Assembly (NCBI GenBank): GCA_017311185.1
Contig: JAESUZ010004912.1
Location: 1-64,000 of the forward strand
Length of the DNA stretch: 64,000 nucleotides
Origin: Proteles cristata cristata
Taxonomy: Eukaryota > Chordata > Mammalia > Carnivora > Hyaenidae
Direction of reading: 5' to 3'
Below, in pieces: positions 21,353-33,000 of the stretch. The position numbers were made by a program, and so were the translations under genes. How positions within the stretch are numbered: the first letter of the stretch is position 1; each line of letters begins with the position of its first letter. Below the pieces are notes generated by a model that did not search any database, was not told the DNA's origin, and worked only from the letters and a program-made list of their open reading frames with translations.

Positions 21353-21683
21353 GAAAAACCCATAGAGGATTCAGAGACTTGGTTACTCGGGGGCTGGAGG
21401 CGGGAAGAGCAGAAGGGAGCCTGAGTCACTGACATCAGGAGCAGCAGGAAGCGCGCCCCCCTGCGGCTGGGGGGCAGGCAGGGCGGGCGCTGAGGGCTTC
21501 TGCATGGCTGGCGATGGGAGGGCCCAAGGGTGGGAGCCACCCTCTGTGACTGGAGGTGCTCTACAGGAGCTGGAAAAGGGAAGCAAGTCCATCCCCCCCT
21601 CCTCCCACCTCTCGACGGTGAATCCCAGGAAGCCAGCTGGCCAGGTAGTCTGCAAACATAGTTTGCAAAGTCCCAGCCACATG

Positions 21684-21760
21684 TATTAGTCACCTACTGC
21701 TGCATAACAAAGCATCCCAAACCCAGTGGCTTAAACCAGTAAGTGCTGAGTAAATGACAC
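21684..21760. repeat. Short old interspersed-repeat remnant
   Basis: GTATTAGTCACCTACTGCTG, CATAACAAAGCATCCC and CAGTGGCTTAAACCAG match a motif seen in many mammalian interspersed repeats. The class is not assigned. Confidence 0.45.
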
Positions 21761-21764
21761 ACAG

Positions 21765-21845
21765 ACGGATGGATGGATGAATGGACAGATGGATGGATGG
21801 ATGGATGGATGGATGGATGGATGGATGGATGGATGGATAGGTTGG

Positions 21846-21887
<42 letters not shown>

Positions 21888-21895
21888 TAATAGAT
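21765..21895. repeat. (GGAT)n-(GATA)n microsatellite
   Basis: A (GGAT)n run from about 21765 to 21840 changes to (GATA)n up to about 21888. Likely length-polymorphic. Confidence 0.92.
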
Positions 21896-22017
21896 GGAAA
21901 TAGATGGATGTGTATATGTAGTTAAGACACATGCATGGACCACTGAGAGAACTTGTGTCCCAGGAGTCATGACCTCACCCATTGCCCAGGTCTTGGCTTT
22001 TAAATGCCATTCTCCAG

Positions 22018-22234
22018 GCATTCCTGGGGGTCAGATGGTTAAGCGTCCAACTCTTGATTTTGGCTCAGGTCATTTGGTTCACGGTTTGTGAGTTTGGGAC
22101 CCGCGTCGGGTTCTGCACTAACAGCATGGAGCGTGCTTGAGGTTCTCTCTCTCTCTCTCTCTCTCTCTCTGCCCCTCTCCTGTTCTCTCTTTCTCTCACT
22201 CAAAATAAACAAACATGAAAAAATAAAAGTAAAT
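22018..22234 (+). mobile_element. Can-SINE (felid type), diverged
   Basis: Head partly decayed (GGTCAGATGGTTAAGCGTCC), then TTTGGCTCAGGTCAT, GGGACCCGCGTCGGGTTCTG, a (CT)n tract and an A-rich tail. Target duplications AAATGCCATTCTCCAG (22002-22017) and AAATACCATTCTCCAG (22235-22250) differ at one base. Confidence 0.88.
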
Positions 22235-22250
22235 AAATACCATTCTCCAG

Positions 22251-23733
22251 TAAGAGGAACCAGGACTCCTTAGAGAAGTAGTTGAGTTTCTGGAAAAGGA
22301 AATTATGAAATGAGGCCGGAGCATTTCGTGGCAGCAGAAAACGAGGAACTGTTCCAAAAATGACGGACTGTGTCACGGGTTACGGAAGGCCGCCTGCGGC
22401 AGCGCCCGAAGGCTGGAGCCGGAACAGTTTAAGCAAAAAGCCTGGCGCCGTAAAACGAGATTGCGAACCAGGGAATAAAACAGGTATCAATGAGTCCACT
22501 GTGATAGGAATGATGAGTAGGCACCTACAGGGTAGGGAACGGCCATTCTTTAGAGGAATTCCAATTAATTAACGTCCCAAGGAGAGGGACGCCGAGCTCG
22601 CCAGCAGCTGCTGCGGGTTGGTTGCACCGCACTCAGGGGGCCACGTCCAAAGAGAAACCCCCAGAGAGACTCAGAGTCACTGCCCGCGGACGGTCGGCAG
22701 TTAAGCGGTCGCAAATTGGTAAGAAGTAGAAAAGTGGCGGAGAGGCCTGGCAGGCACCCCCTCGCCCAGGTGACGGGGTTAGCGCGGCCGGAACCGGCAC
22801 AGCCCCGTGGGGAGGCGCAGATAAGGGGCACCTCACCTCTGCGAAACTCCCACTCAGTCGTGAGAAAGCACCCAACAAACTCACCTGGAGGGACGTTCTA
22901 CAAGATGCCCAGCGGGGCCGTTCGGAAGTACCAAGGTCAAAGGAGGCGGGGCGGGGGACAAGGAGCCGCCACCGAGCAGAGAGCGGCAGCGCATGTGGTG
23001 TGGGGTCTGGACAGGAGGGCGCAGCGGAGACGCCGGGAGACGCCTGCCTGGTCCCCGACGGGAGGCAGCCGGAGCCGTTGGCCGCGAGCTGCACCGTGAG
23101 CGGAAGCGCTGCGAGCTCTCGCTTCACCTCGGTGCTGGTTTTGCAACTGTTCTGGAAGCCAGAAGTTATTTCGAATTAAGGTTTGTGAAAACAAGCATTT
23201 ATTATCCCTCCGGGTCCCGGGCGTCTGGCCTCGGTCCGGGGCTCCCTGGGTCCCATGCATTTCCTCCACGTCAGAGCCACAGGCTGACTTCCCTCAGAAG
23301 CCAGGACCCGCCACCAGGGCCCAGCCAGCGGCTCCGCGTCTCACGTGGCGGCTCAGAGGCAGGGGGGACCGCGGGCCACTCCCGACCGGCGATTCCAGCA
23401 GCCAGTCCCCCGTCCGTGGGGGCAGCGGCCCCCCCCCCGAGGAGCCAAGTCCTCCAAACGGGAACGAAGAACCGCACTGGAAGAGCAGGCGGCCGGGTGC
23501 GAGGGTGAGCACCGCACGGGACCTGCACTGCGGCCCGGCACGCGGCCCCTCCGCGGGAGGGCACCCTCCGTCCTGCGCCAGGCCCCCAGCGGGCACCACA
23601 GCTGGGCCGCTCCGTCCGATGCCAGACCAGCGCTTCTGGGGCGCGGGGCCTGGCAGGGGAGGCAGGCGCGCAGCTCAAAGCCTCGCTGCCCTTCTTGTTC
23701 CGAGAAAGAGCGGCAGCGGGAAGTTGTGGGGTG
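22251..23733. other. CpG-containing intergenic sequence, no gene seen
   Basis: GC content and CpG frequency rise from about 22550 on. Several open frames exist on both strands but none shows a domain, signal peptide or conserved-looking peptide. A non-coding transcript or CpG-island-like element cannot be excluded. Confidence 0.5.
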
Positions 23734-23734
23734 C

Positions 23735-24118
23735 GAGGGCGCAGGGGTGCAGGGGTGCAGGGACGCAGGGGTGCAGGGGTGCAGGGACGCAGGGGTGCAG
23801 GGACGCAGGGGTGCGAGGGCGCAGGGAGGGTGCAGGGACGCAGGGCAGGGCGCAGGGGTGCAGGGACAGGGGTGCACCTAGGGGCAGGGGACGCAGGGGT
23901 GCAGAAGCAGAGGTGCAGGGACAGGGGTGCAGGGCACAGGGGTGCAGGGGTGCAGGGACGCAGGCTGCAGGGCGCAGTGGTGCAGGGATGCAGGGGTGCA
24001 GGGACGCAGGGGTGCGAGGGCGCAGGGGTGCAGGGACGCAGGGGTGCGAGGGCGCAGGGGTGCAGGGACGCAGGGGTGCACCGACGCAGGGGTGCACCGA
24101 CGCAGCGGTGCAGGGCAG
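23735..24118. repeat. 10-bp G-rich minisatellite (GGGGTGCAGG / GGGACGCAGG)
   Basis: Around 38 decamer-like units with the variants GGGTGCAGGG, GGACGCAGGG and GTGCGAGGGC. All six frames stay open for long distances because no stop can form in the motif; none is a gene. Confidence 0.92.
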
Positions 24119-27100
24119 TGAAGGAGGTGCCACCAGCCTATGGATGACATGCTGATGGAAGCTCTGTGGGCAGCAAAGGAAACTCATGCCCAGGAAGCAG
24201 GGCTGGTTCCTGGCCCTCCGTGATGGATGGGGACCTGGGCCTGGTCTGTCCCCTGTCCCCCGGGGAGGGTGCTGTGGTCAACGGGCAGAACCTCCATCCT
24301 GCCATGAGGGCCACTGAGCAAGCCACAGAGAGACCAGGAAAGAGGAGACGGGCCCCATCTGACCAGGCCTCTGGCATCCTGCGGGCACTCACACGGGGCA
24401 CGAAGGGCCTGCACCCCTGCCCAACTCAGAGGCTCCTCCGGCCCCTCCTCCCCAGACCGCTGAGCCCTGGTCTTACCACCCCATGTTCTGGGCCCCAGGA
24501 CATCCGGCCATGTCTCCAGCCGCCCTCTGGGAATCAGTGTGGGTGGGGACTCTGGCCACTTCCCAGTCCGGGCAAGCAGCCCCCAGATGCGCGGGCCAGA
24601 GCTCTGTCTGCAGGGAGCGGCCACGCCCCTGCCTCGCCACCTCTGGCCCTCCCTCCAGCGACCGCTGGGCGCCAAGCACACCCCGATGCGGCCTCCCCTC
24701 CCACCCAGGGCTTCCCCCGCCTTCCCGGACACACCCGGCCAGCACCCCTCACGCACAGCCCAGCTTCCCCCAGACCAGTGGACCTCGAGGAGACACACAG
24801 CCCCCAGGGGAAAGTGACCATCCAGGCCCACCGCCGACTCGCTCCACGCCCCCTGCGTCCTCCTGCTGCTCGGGCCCCGAAACACAGCTGTGCTGGAGCT
24901 CAGCGCCCCGACTCTGCCCTCGGAGCCGCTGCTCCAGCCGCCATCTTACTGGGAGCCAGCCTGCGACCCTGAGGACCCACCGGCCAGGCCCAGCCCTCAG
25001 GCAACTGGCCAGAGCTTGGCGGTGCCCCGTGGCCGCCCACAGCGTGGTGGGCCAAGGGCTCTGCTCTGGGGGGCGGGAGGGGGGTGCAGGGGGACCTCGA
25101 CGGCCCCGCTCGCTGCCCACATTCCAGGCGGGCCCACGGGCCTGGAGACAAGGCGAGACCTGCTTCCCAAAGCAGGACGGGCGTCTGCAGAAGCGCCCCA
25201 GCCTCCCTCCAAAGACCCGGGGCCCAACGCTGTGACCCTCCTGTAGCAGCTCAGCTGGATGGAGCGTCCTGTCGGGGCTCTGCCCAGGGGGCTGTCACCC
25301 GGTGCTGAAGGCTGGTCCACAGGGACCTCGGGCTTTAGCGGCTGCCGGCTGTGAGCTCGAACAGAAGGGGGGGCTTATGGGACCCGGCGCTCAGACCCGG
25401 GCCGAGCTGGTGTCTGTAGGAGGCACAGGATGGCTAGTGGGGGTGAAAGGGGCACGAGGCTCGCTGCCCCCACCGACGACCCCCCACGGCGATGCCCCCC
25501 ACGCCCCTCCATGCCTTCCCTCCAACTCGCCTCTCCCATGCTCCCATGCTCCCCGCTGCTGATGCACCCCACACACCCCAACACCACCCAGTGCACCCCC
25601 TCTGCTCCCTGCCCCCTCGCTCACTGGCCCCTGCTTCCCACACCTGCCCCCTGGTGTCCGCCCGTCTGCACCCCAAACGCCGATGCCCCCACACCCAACC
25701 ACCACCCCGTGTGTCCCCCGAGGCATCCCCCAAGCTCTTCCCCCGACCCCCGCCATGGCCCCGCTGGCGCTGCTGTTGACAAAGTCCACGGGGAGCCGCG
25801 GGAGTAGGTCCACCCGGAGCCAGAGTCCCGGGCCCCCCGATAAGTGCGGCAGCCCCCTGCGGAAGGCGGGGACAGGTGGCCAGCAGACACCTGCTGCCCC
25901 AGGGCCTCTGTCCAAGCTCAGGGACAGGCAGCACCACAGCCCCCTTCCCGCCACCCTGGGTCTCAGCCAGGGCGAGGATCTTCTCCTTCTAGCACGTTCA
26001 TTCCCTGAGCTACTGCTGGAGACGTCCGAGTCCAGGGGCCTCTCCCCTCCGTCGGCCTCCCGGGTCCGTGCGGGACACTGTCCTCGCACACTGCCCTGGC
26101 TGTGACGCCCCCAAAGGACACGTCCACCTGCAAACCTCGAGCGTCACACCACGGTGGCCGAGGCTGGAGGAAGTGGCCACAAGCCCAGGGGCCACGGGAA
26201 GCCGCAGAGGCAAGAAGCGTTCTCCCAGAGCCTCCGGGAAGGACCAGGCTGGCGGCACCTCTCAGACCCCAGATGTCGGCCCCAGAACAGAGAGAGGCGC
26301 TTTCAGCTCCGTGGTCCGTGGCCCTCGGCTGTGGCCGGCAGGGGACATGAGTCCACACGCGGACGGAATCACTCTGGGCGGGGGAGGCTGCTCTCACACA
26401 CTACTCTGCCAATGCAGATAACAAAGGAAACGATTTTAAAATAATGTCTATAAGAATCTTTGATTTCATGAGCAATGCTGACAGGGTAAAAACAAAAAAG
26501 AGAAAAAGCAGCACCCTGAAAAAGGGTCAAACGTTTACCATTAGGGAAAGAGCGCTTTTCTGAGCCAGAAGAGTGAAGGCAGCTGGTGAATTGCCCACCT
26601 CCCTAACGTGTGACAAGATCAAGCCCCTCGGCCGATTCCGTGGGGCCGGGGCCGCAGGAGGGGCGCTGCTCCCCGGGGGCGGCGCGTCCCCGGCTGGCGC
26701 AGGCGGAGGGCCGAGTGCTGGCGCGGGCACTTGAGCAGAACTGTGCGCTTTGCGCTGCTGCGCTCAGGGTAGTGGCTTGGGTGAAACACAGACCGCGCCG
26801 TGGCCACACTGAGTGAGGCTGAAATGCCGGAACCGCCTTGCTGGTGTAGAGGGGGCCCCAGAGGCGTCTGGAGATTAGATGCCAGAGCCCATCTGTCAGG
26901 GAGCCTCTCGCCCACCCTGAGGGGTCCTGGACACGCCTGTCTCACCACGATGGAGAGGAGCTCCGTGGTCCCTGTCCTCTGCAGGCCACGCCTCCCGGGC
27001 TGGGGGTGGGGGGGCTGCAGCCTCTGACCCGACCCGGGAACCTGCCCGCGGTGAGGGCCCTGGGACCCCAGGGAGCAGGGGCTGAGCAGCGCTGGGCCAC

Positions 27101-27940
27101 CCAAGGCCAGCTGGGCGTGGCTCCCGGGACGGACGGTGGAGTCCGGGGTGCCGTCAGCACAGTGAGGCTGGAAGCGAGGTGGGTGACGGCGGGGGCGGGG
27201 ATCGCGGCGTTCCCAGCGGGGAATAGACGGGACGCCCCCGGAATCCGCACTCGGCGGGACGAGCAGAAACATCCTTGGTCAAGCGAGCAAAGGACCCGCC
27301 TGAGTCCCCGCAGCAGAGAGACACAGCCCCCGGCTCAGCGCTGAGACTCCAGCCAGTTCACGGCCCCAGACCCCGGGCTTGGAGGGGGGACCCCGGGGCA
27401 CGGCGGCAAATGTCCACTGGTCACCTTGTCCCCGCCTTCCCCAAAGGGCCTGCGGCGTTCACCAGGGAGACTGTGTCCCGGGGGAGGCCAATAAGCAGAC
27501 CTCGGGGAGCACGGGGCACTGGCTCTGGACGGACCCCGCTTCCCAGAGGCCCCAGACGTCCCTGTAACCAGCAGTCGGGGCTCACGGGGGCCGGGGACCC
27601 ATGGAGTCCCAACCCAGGGCCGCCTCGCCCTGGGGCCAGTGGGTCCCGCCATGGCGTGCGGCCTCCTCTCCAGCAGCAGAACAAGAGAGACTCCCACCCG
27701 GGGAGACCCCACGCCCGCACCTCCCTGAGCCTCGGCAGCCTCAAAGGGCCGTGACCAAGCCTATAAGAAGATTCTGTCTCCAGAAAATGCGAAGGAAACA
27801 AGACCCAGCGCTCGCCGTCGCCTTGGCAGGGCAGTGGGCGCTCGGACCACGGGGGGCACGGAGCGTCATGGGGTCCTCGGGGCACAGACAGCCGTGCCCT
27901 GTCCTCGCAGCGGGGCCTGGCTGGGCCTAGGGCAGCGAGG
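24119..27940. other. GC-rich intergenic sequence, no gene seen
   Basis: No recognisable protein or RNA gene. A C-rich low-complexity stretch (about 25480-25740, repeats of ACGCCCCTCC and ATGCCCCCAC type) is present. A short AT-rich island at about 26415-26530 stands out from the surrounding 65-70% GC and may be a retroelement scrap. Confidence 0.5.
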
Positions 27941-29155
27941 CTGTGCCATAAAATATTTCACAGCCGTTGAAACTTACGTTCTCTGCAAATATTTAATGGT
28001 AAATTCAGCTGGGAGCGCCAGGTGCAGCCGGGGAGGAGGACCCACACGGTCTCAGCCCCAGCGCGACCCGCAGAGGGCGAGGGCGCTGCCGTGGCCAGCC
28101 CGCCAGCGACGAGCATCCGTGTCTCTGGGAGGACGGGTGCCCGCAACCCGGCTGGCCAGGCACGGACACCCCCGCTGGCGGGTGGCCGTGGGGGGCGGGG
28201 GCTCACTCCCTTCCTCCCGGCCACTGGCCCAGGGAAACAGCGGGCGGCTCCAGGGACTCGGGGCTCTGAGCACAGACGCGGGGGACCCTGTGCCTCAGGC
28301 CTGCTGTCCCTTGTGAAGGCCCCTCCGTGCAGGCCGGGACAGGGACCCCAGGGCGTGGACAGCGGGACCCCAGCGGAGGTCAGCGACTGACCCAGGGCTT
28401 CCTCACATCTGCGCCTCGCACGTCCCTCTGGAACACGCGAGTGCTGGGCATTCAGGGGGCCACGTGATTGGATAAGGGGAATCAGGCACCAATCGTCCCC
28501 GAGAACGACCAGCACGGAAACGCCGCCTGGCACGGGCCCCCTGATGGCGGCCGCGGACGGCGCCAGGCACCTCTCCAAACTCCGGCCACGCAGTCTGGGC
28601 GCTCTAGTGCTTCCTGGGCGGCAGCCATGGGGGGGGTGGGGAGGGCTGACGCAGGCACGTCTCACAAAGCAAACACGGGGGTGCGGGCCAGCTCCGGGCT
28701 CGCTCGCGGCCATAAATTCCTGCTTCCCGCACCCGGACCCGTCCTGTTACACAGCACAGTGGAGGACGAAGGCCATAAAGCGGCAGGTGTCAGCTCCGGG
28801 ACCCGCATCCGGCGTCTAGCCCTCTGGGCTGCGGCCGCGCATGGAGACCGGGGCCCTCGTCCCAGCCGGGTGTGCAGGCCTCGCCTCTGACCCTCGAGAC
28901 ACTGACACCCTGGGCCCCGGGGGAGGGGGGGCTCTGAGCCCCTTGTGGGGGCGAGAGGCTGCGGGTACCCCAATCCCTGGGCCAGTGTAGCCCTTCTGCC
29001 TCTGACCGGACAGGAGCCAGGGGTGGGAGGCTCCCCAGGAAGGTAAGGGGAGCCAGCGAGGGGCGCAGGAGCCCGGGCAGACAGAGCGGCAGAGTCGCCC
29101 CCGGTCCGCAGTGTGCGGCCCAGCCCGCGGGCCTCTGAGAACAGACGTCGAGGCA
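27941..29155. other. Intergenic sequence, no gene seen
   Basis: AT-rich segment near 27945-28010 (AAAATATTTCACAGCCGTTG, TGCAAATATTTAATGG), then GC-rich sequence without recognisable features. Confidence 0.45.
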
Positions 29156-29159
29156 GAAG

Positions 29160-29860
29160 GCCAGGGCGCCACACTGGCCAGGCTGCGACTGTTTAAGAAC
29201 AAACAGGCAGGAAATAACACGCGTTGGCGAGGAGGTGGAGAAACCGAACCCACGAGCACTGCTGGGGGGAATCACACTGCGCGGCCGCTGTGGACACGGT
29301 GTGGACGGTCCTCAAAGAGTGAACCAGAATCACCGTGTGAGCCAGCAGCCCACTTCTGCTGAGCGTGTCCCCCAGGGAACCGAGAGCAGGGACTCGAGTG
29401 GGTGTTTGCACACCTGTGTTCACAGCAGCTGAAACATGGAAGCGACCGCGTGTCTGCCAACGGACGAATGGATGGACGCGGTCCGTCCGCACCCTGGATG
29501 TGGCTCAGCCCTGACGGGGAGGGACACTCTGACACTGCCACACCGTGGATGGACCTGGGGCCGTGACACTCACGTGTGACCCACTCTCGCGAGGCCCCTG
29601 GGGTCTCCAGGTTCCCGGAGACAGAGAGTGTTGGGCGCCGGGGCTGGGGGAGGGGCTGGGGTCCCTGTTTCACGGGGACGGGGTTTCCGTTTGGGAAGAT
29701 GGAAAGTTCTGGAGACGGAGAGTGGGGACGGCTGCACAGCAGTGTGAAGGTGCTTAGTGCCATGGGGCTGTGCACTTAGGGTCGGGGAAGATGGTACTTT
29801 TTATGTTGTGTGTATTTTATAATAACAGAAAAAATAAAATTTTTGAAAGAAGATAAAAAT
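29160..29860 (+). mobile_element. LINE-1 3' portion, decayed
   Basis: End of L1 ORF2 and 3' UTR in plus orientation: GGCGAGGAGGTGGAGAAACC, CAGCAGCCCACTTCTGCT, GTGTTCACAGCAGCTGAAAC, then CACTCTCGCGAGGCC, GGGAAGATGGAAAGTTCTGG and an AATAAAATTTTTG tail. GC-enriched by mutation or conversion and full of stops. Confidence 0.75.
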
Positions 29861-30284
29861 GATATTTAGTAATGAATAAATGAATGTAGGAGAGAGGAGC
29901 CAGTCGCTGGCTGTGGCTCCAGGCAGGGGTCCGGAGCAGAGGAAGCTCTGTGGAGTAGGGGGCTCTGGGTGTGTCAGCCCGTGGATGGGGTGACCCCGCA
30001 TTCCCCAAGGTCAGAACCCCTGAGCAGGGGCGAGGAAGCCACGAGCACATGTCCCTTCCTCTGCTCTCCTGATGACAGGGACAGCTGTCTGCACATCAGA
30101 ACCTCTTTACACCCTAACAAGTGTCATGGGCCCCACACAGCTTTGGTTTATGTGGTGACATCTATCGATATTGGCCACGTTGGGTATTAAAACTGAGAAA
30201 TTCTTAGAATGTTACTTATTTCAGTTAAAAATAACACAAACATGTCGTGCTGACATATATAACAGTTTTATAAAATACAACTTG

Positions 30285-30507
30285 TTGGGGAGCCTGGGGG
30301 CTCAGTCGGTTGAGCGTCCGACTTCGACTCAGGTCACGATCTCACGGTTCACGGGTTTGAGCCCCACGTCGGGCTCTGAGTGGCAGCTTGAGCCTGGAGG
30401 CTGTTTTGGATTCTGTGTCTTCCTCTCTGTCTGCTCCTCCCCTGAGCGCGCGCACACACACACTCTCTCTCTCTCTCTCTCAAAAATAAACATTAAAAAG
30501 TAAAATC
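30285..30507 (+). mobile_element. Can-SINE (felid type)
   Basis: Head GGGGAGCCTGGGGGCTCAGT, then TTGAGCGTCCGACTTCGACT, GTTTGAGCCCCACGTCGGGC, a CA/CT-rich tract and an AAAAATAAACATTAAAA tail. Target duplication AAATACAACTT at 30274-30284 and 30508-30518. Confidence 0.9.
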
Positions 30508-30518
30508 AAATACAACTT

Positions 30519-32880
30519 TTTTCCAACACAAAAGTTCAGTGAGAAGAGAGGCGTTTCTGCAGATCGAGAGGCGGCTGCATCTCCTCGCTGGGTCCACGTC
30601 CGTGTGCCGGGACACGTCGCCTGGATGGAAGTGGCCGGAGAAAACCGGCTTCACACGGAAGCTGGAAAAGGCAGGGGCGCGTCCATCGCCTTCTCGGAGA
30701 ACGTGGACCTCCTCCTCTGGGACGAGAGCAAACCCCAGCCGGGGGCAGGAGGCTACCCCACGCCAGCCCCCCTTCCCCGTGGGCCGCAGCAGAGCCCTCC
30801 CGCCCCCCAGTCTGTCCTGCTCTGAGCTCCGAACGGCCCGCACGGTCCCCAGGGCGCCGCAGATCCTCCCCTGCGGAGGGTCTGGTCTCAGCGGGGACCC
30901 CGCGCCCCCTCCTTCAGGCTGGGTCCGGCCTTGACGCCGGGAAGCCGCCTCCAGCCCCCTAACTTGAAAGCTCAGGTTTACCGTGGCAATAACGACGGTC
31001 CCGTCCGCTCTCTTCCTGGAAGCCACAGGGTCCCTGGTTCATTCTGGAAGAAGGGCTGCCAGGGTCCCAGGTCTGAACACCCACAGCCCAGCGGCCACGG
31101 GGCCAGGTCGGCTCGCACCGCGGTCGCCTCCGGAGAGCGCTTCCTGGGGCGGCTGCCGTCCTCACCTGGGGGGGTGGGGGGCTGAGACTGGATGAAGTGA
31201 GATGGGAGCGTTTGCTGCCAGGTCCCGGGGGGGGAGGGGGGGAGGTTGGGACGGGACCGGCCACGCCGGATCCGTGCAAAGGAGCCCGCGGCTTCCCCGG
31301 GCGGCTCGCGTACCCTCTGCGCACGCGCGAGCCCCGGAGCAAGGCTGACCCCTTGCAGCCTGGCCCTGCAGAGTCCGGAGCCCACGGCCCCCCGCAAAGG
31401 GCCTCGAGGGTCCCAAGGGAATCGTGGGCCACGCTGGGGCGTGGCTGAGACAATTCACCGTCTGAGAGTGGTATTAAAATCACCCCACAAACACTGATGC
31501 CTGGCGGGGTGGGGGGTTCTGTCTGCAGGAGGTGAACACACACCAGCTCCCCGCTCAGCGCCCCCTCCCACCTAAAATGACAGCGGTCCATCCGCCTCAG
31601 CAGACCTTCACCTTCCTCAATCCAAGACGGGGCCAAGCCACGGAAAAGGGGAGCCACAGGCTCCCGGCCCCAGCCCAGGGCCAGGCGGTAGCCACGGGGC
31701 CTCCACACGGGCCCACCTTTTCTGGGCCCCTGTACCCCATGCCCCACGGCCGGGGGTGAGGCTCTGCGTCCGCAGCCCCCAGGGCCAGGGCTCAGGCAGC
31801 TCAGGCCACCAGCTCCATCAAAGGGCAAACAAAGGTGCCAGTTCCTAGGAAAGGCCGACAGCTGGGGGCCGGGCTGGGGAGGAGCTCCGGGTAGGGCCCC
31901 TGGTCTGCGCTGCGGCCCCACCCGCGGCCCCAGTTTACGACCAGGTCCTGTTGTGGGCTCGCGTCCAGCCCCGCCCTTTCTGTGTCCAGCATCTTCCGGG
32001 AACCGGCCTGGGGTCGCGGGAGCCAGGAGGTCCCGGAGGAGCCAGGCGCGCTTCTCACTTCATAGACTCGAGCAGCGTCGCGGGGGGCTCGGTGCTCAGG
32101 TGGCACGGCCTCGCCAGCGTCCAGGCCGCCCCCGGGCCCAGGCTGATGTGCCTGTGGACAGAGAGGGCTGGGGCTCAGGCCTGCACATCCGACACTCACA
32201 CACTGTGGGGGGCGCGTGAGGCAAGGCTCAGGAGGGCTGGGGGTCACCCTGGAGGGCTCTGGCCTCAGGGGCATTGGGTCGGGGGCTTCAGGGAGAGACC
32301 AGGCTAGGGCTACGGGTTAGGGTTTGGGGCCCAGGGCCAAGGGGTCAGGCTGGGGTTGGGGGGCAGTTAGGGCACCAGTAGGCTGGGTGAGTCACGGGGG
32401 GTAAGGGTGAGGAACCGCATCGAGAGCACCGTGTCAGCCCCCAGACAGGGCAGGACACAGTGCCCGGGCACGGCCCTCCTTGTCCCTGTGTCTGTCCCTC
32501 GGCAGGAGAACGCCGGCCACACAGCCCACCGCTGCCTTCGCTCAGCACCTGCCTGGCCGAAGGTGAGCCCTGAGAGGGAGAGGCCGGGGGAGCCTCCAGG
32601 CTGCCCCCTGCTGGAGCCCATCTCTCCAGCAACAGGTCAGGTCCCAGAAGTCATTTCCTCCCATCCAGCATGGGCTGGGGGAGGGGGACAGTGTCCATGC
32701 TCACCACCCCCCAGACCCCTGCAGCAGCTGGACTGGACAGTTTGGGGGATGCCAAAAAGCTGGGCTATCGGGGAGCGGGGAGGAAGAGGAGGAGGGAGGC
32801 GGGGAGGGCAGGGGAGGGCAGGGGGAGGAAGGAGGAGGTGGGCCCAGGGGTCCAGGGCTGGGGGTGCATGTTTTTGGGGT
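30519..32880. other. Intergenic sequence, no gene seen
   Basis: GC-rich, with long open frames on both strands but no recognisable domain, start context or splice pattern that would support an exon. Confidence 0.5.
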
Positions 32881-33000
32881 GTCTGAAGCCACAGATCCTC
32901 AGTGGCCTCTTCAGAGCCAGCCTGCTCTTTGCTCTGGGGCCTTCTAACCTCAGCAGGCACTACATACAGCTGGTGCTCAATAAAAGCTCACAGACGCTGA
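32880..33000 (+). repeat. Possible MIR-type 3' remnant
   Basis: The tail-like segment TGGTGCTCAATAAAAGC resembles the 3' end of MIR elements. Only this short piece can be recognised. Confidence 0.4.

Noticed and set aside
23345..24187. Several long open frames of Gly-Ala-Gly-Val-Gln or Cys-Thr-Pro-Ala repeats
   Set aside because: All six frames are open because the decamer repeat contains no stop; this is typical of non-coding minisatellites.
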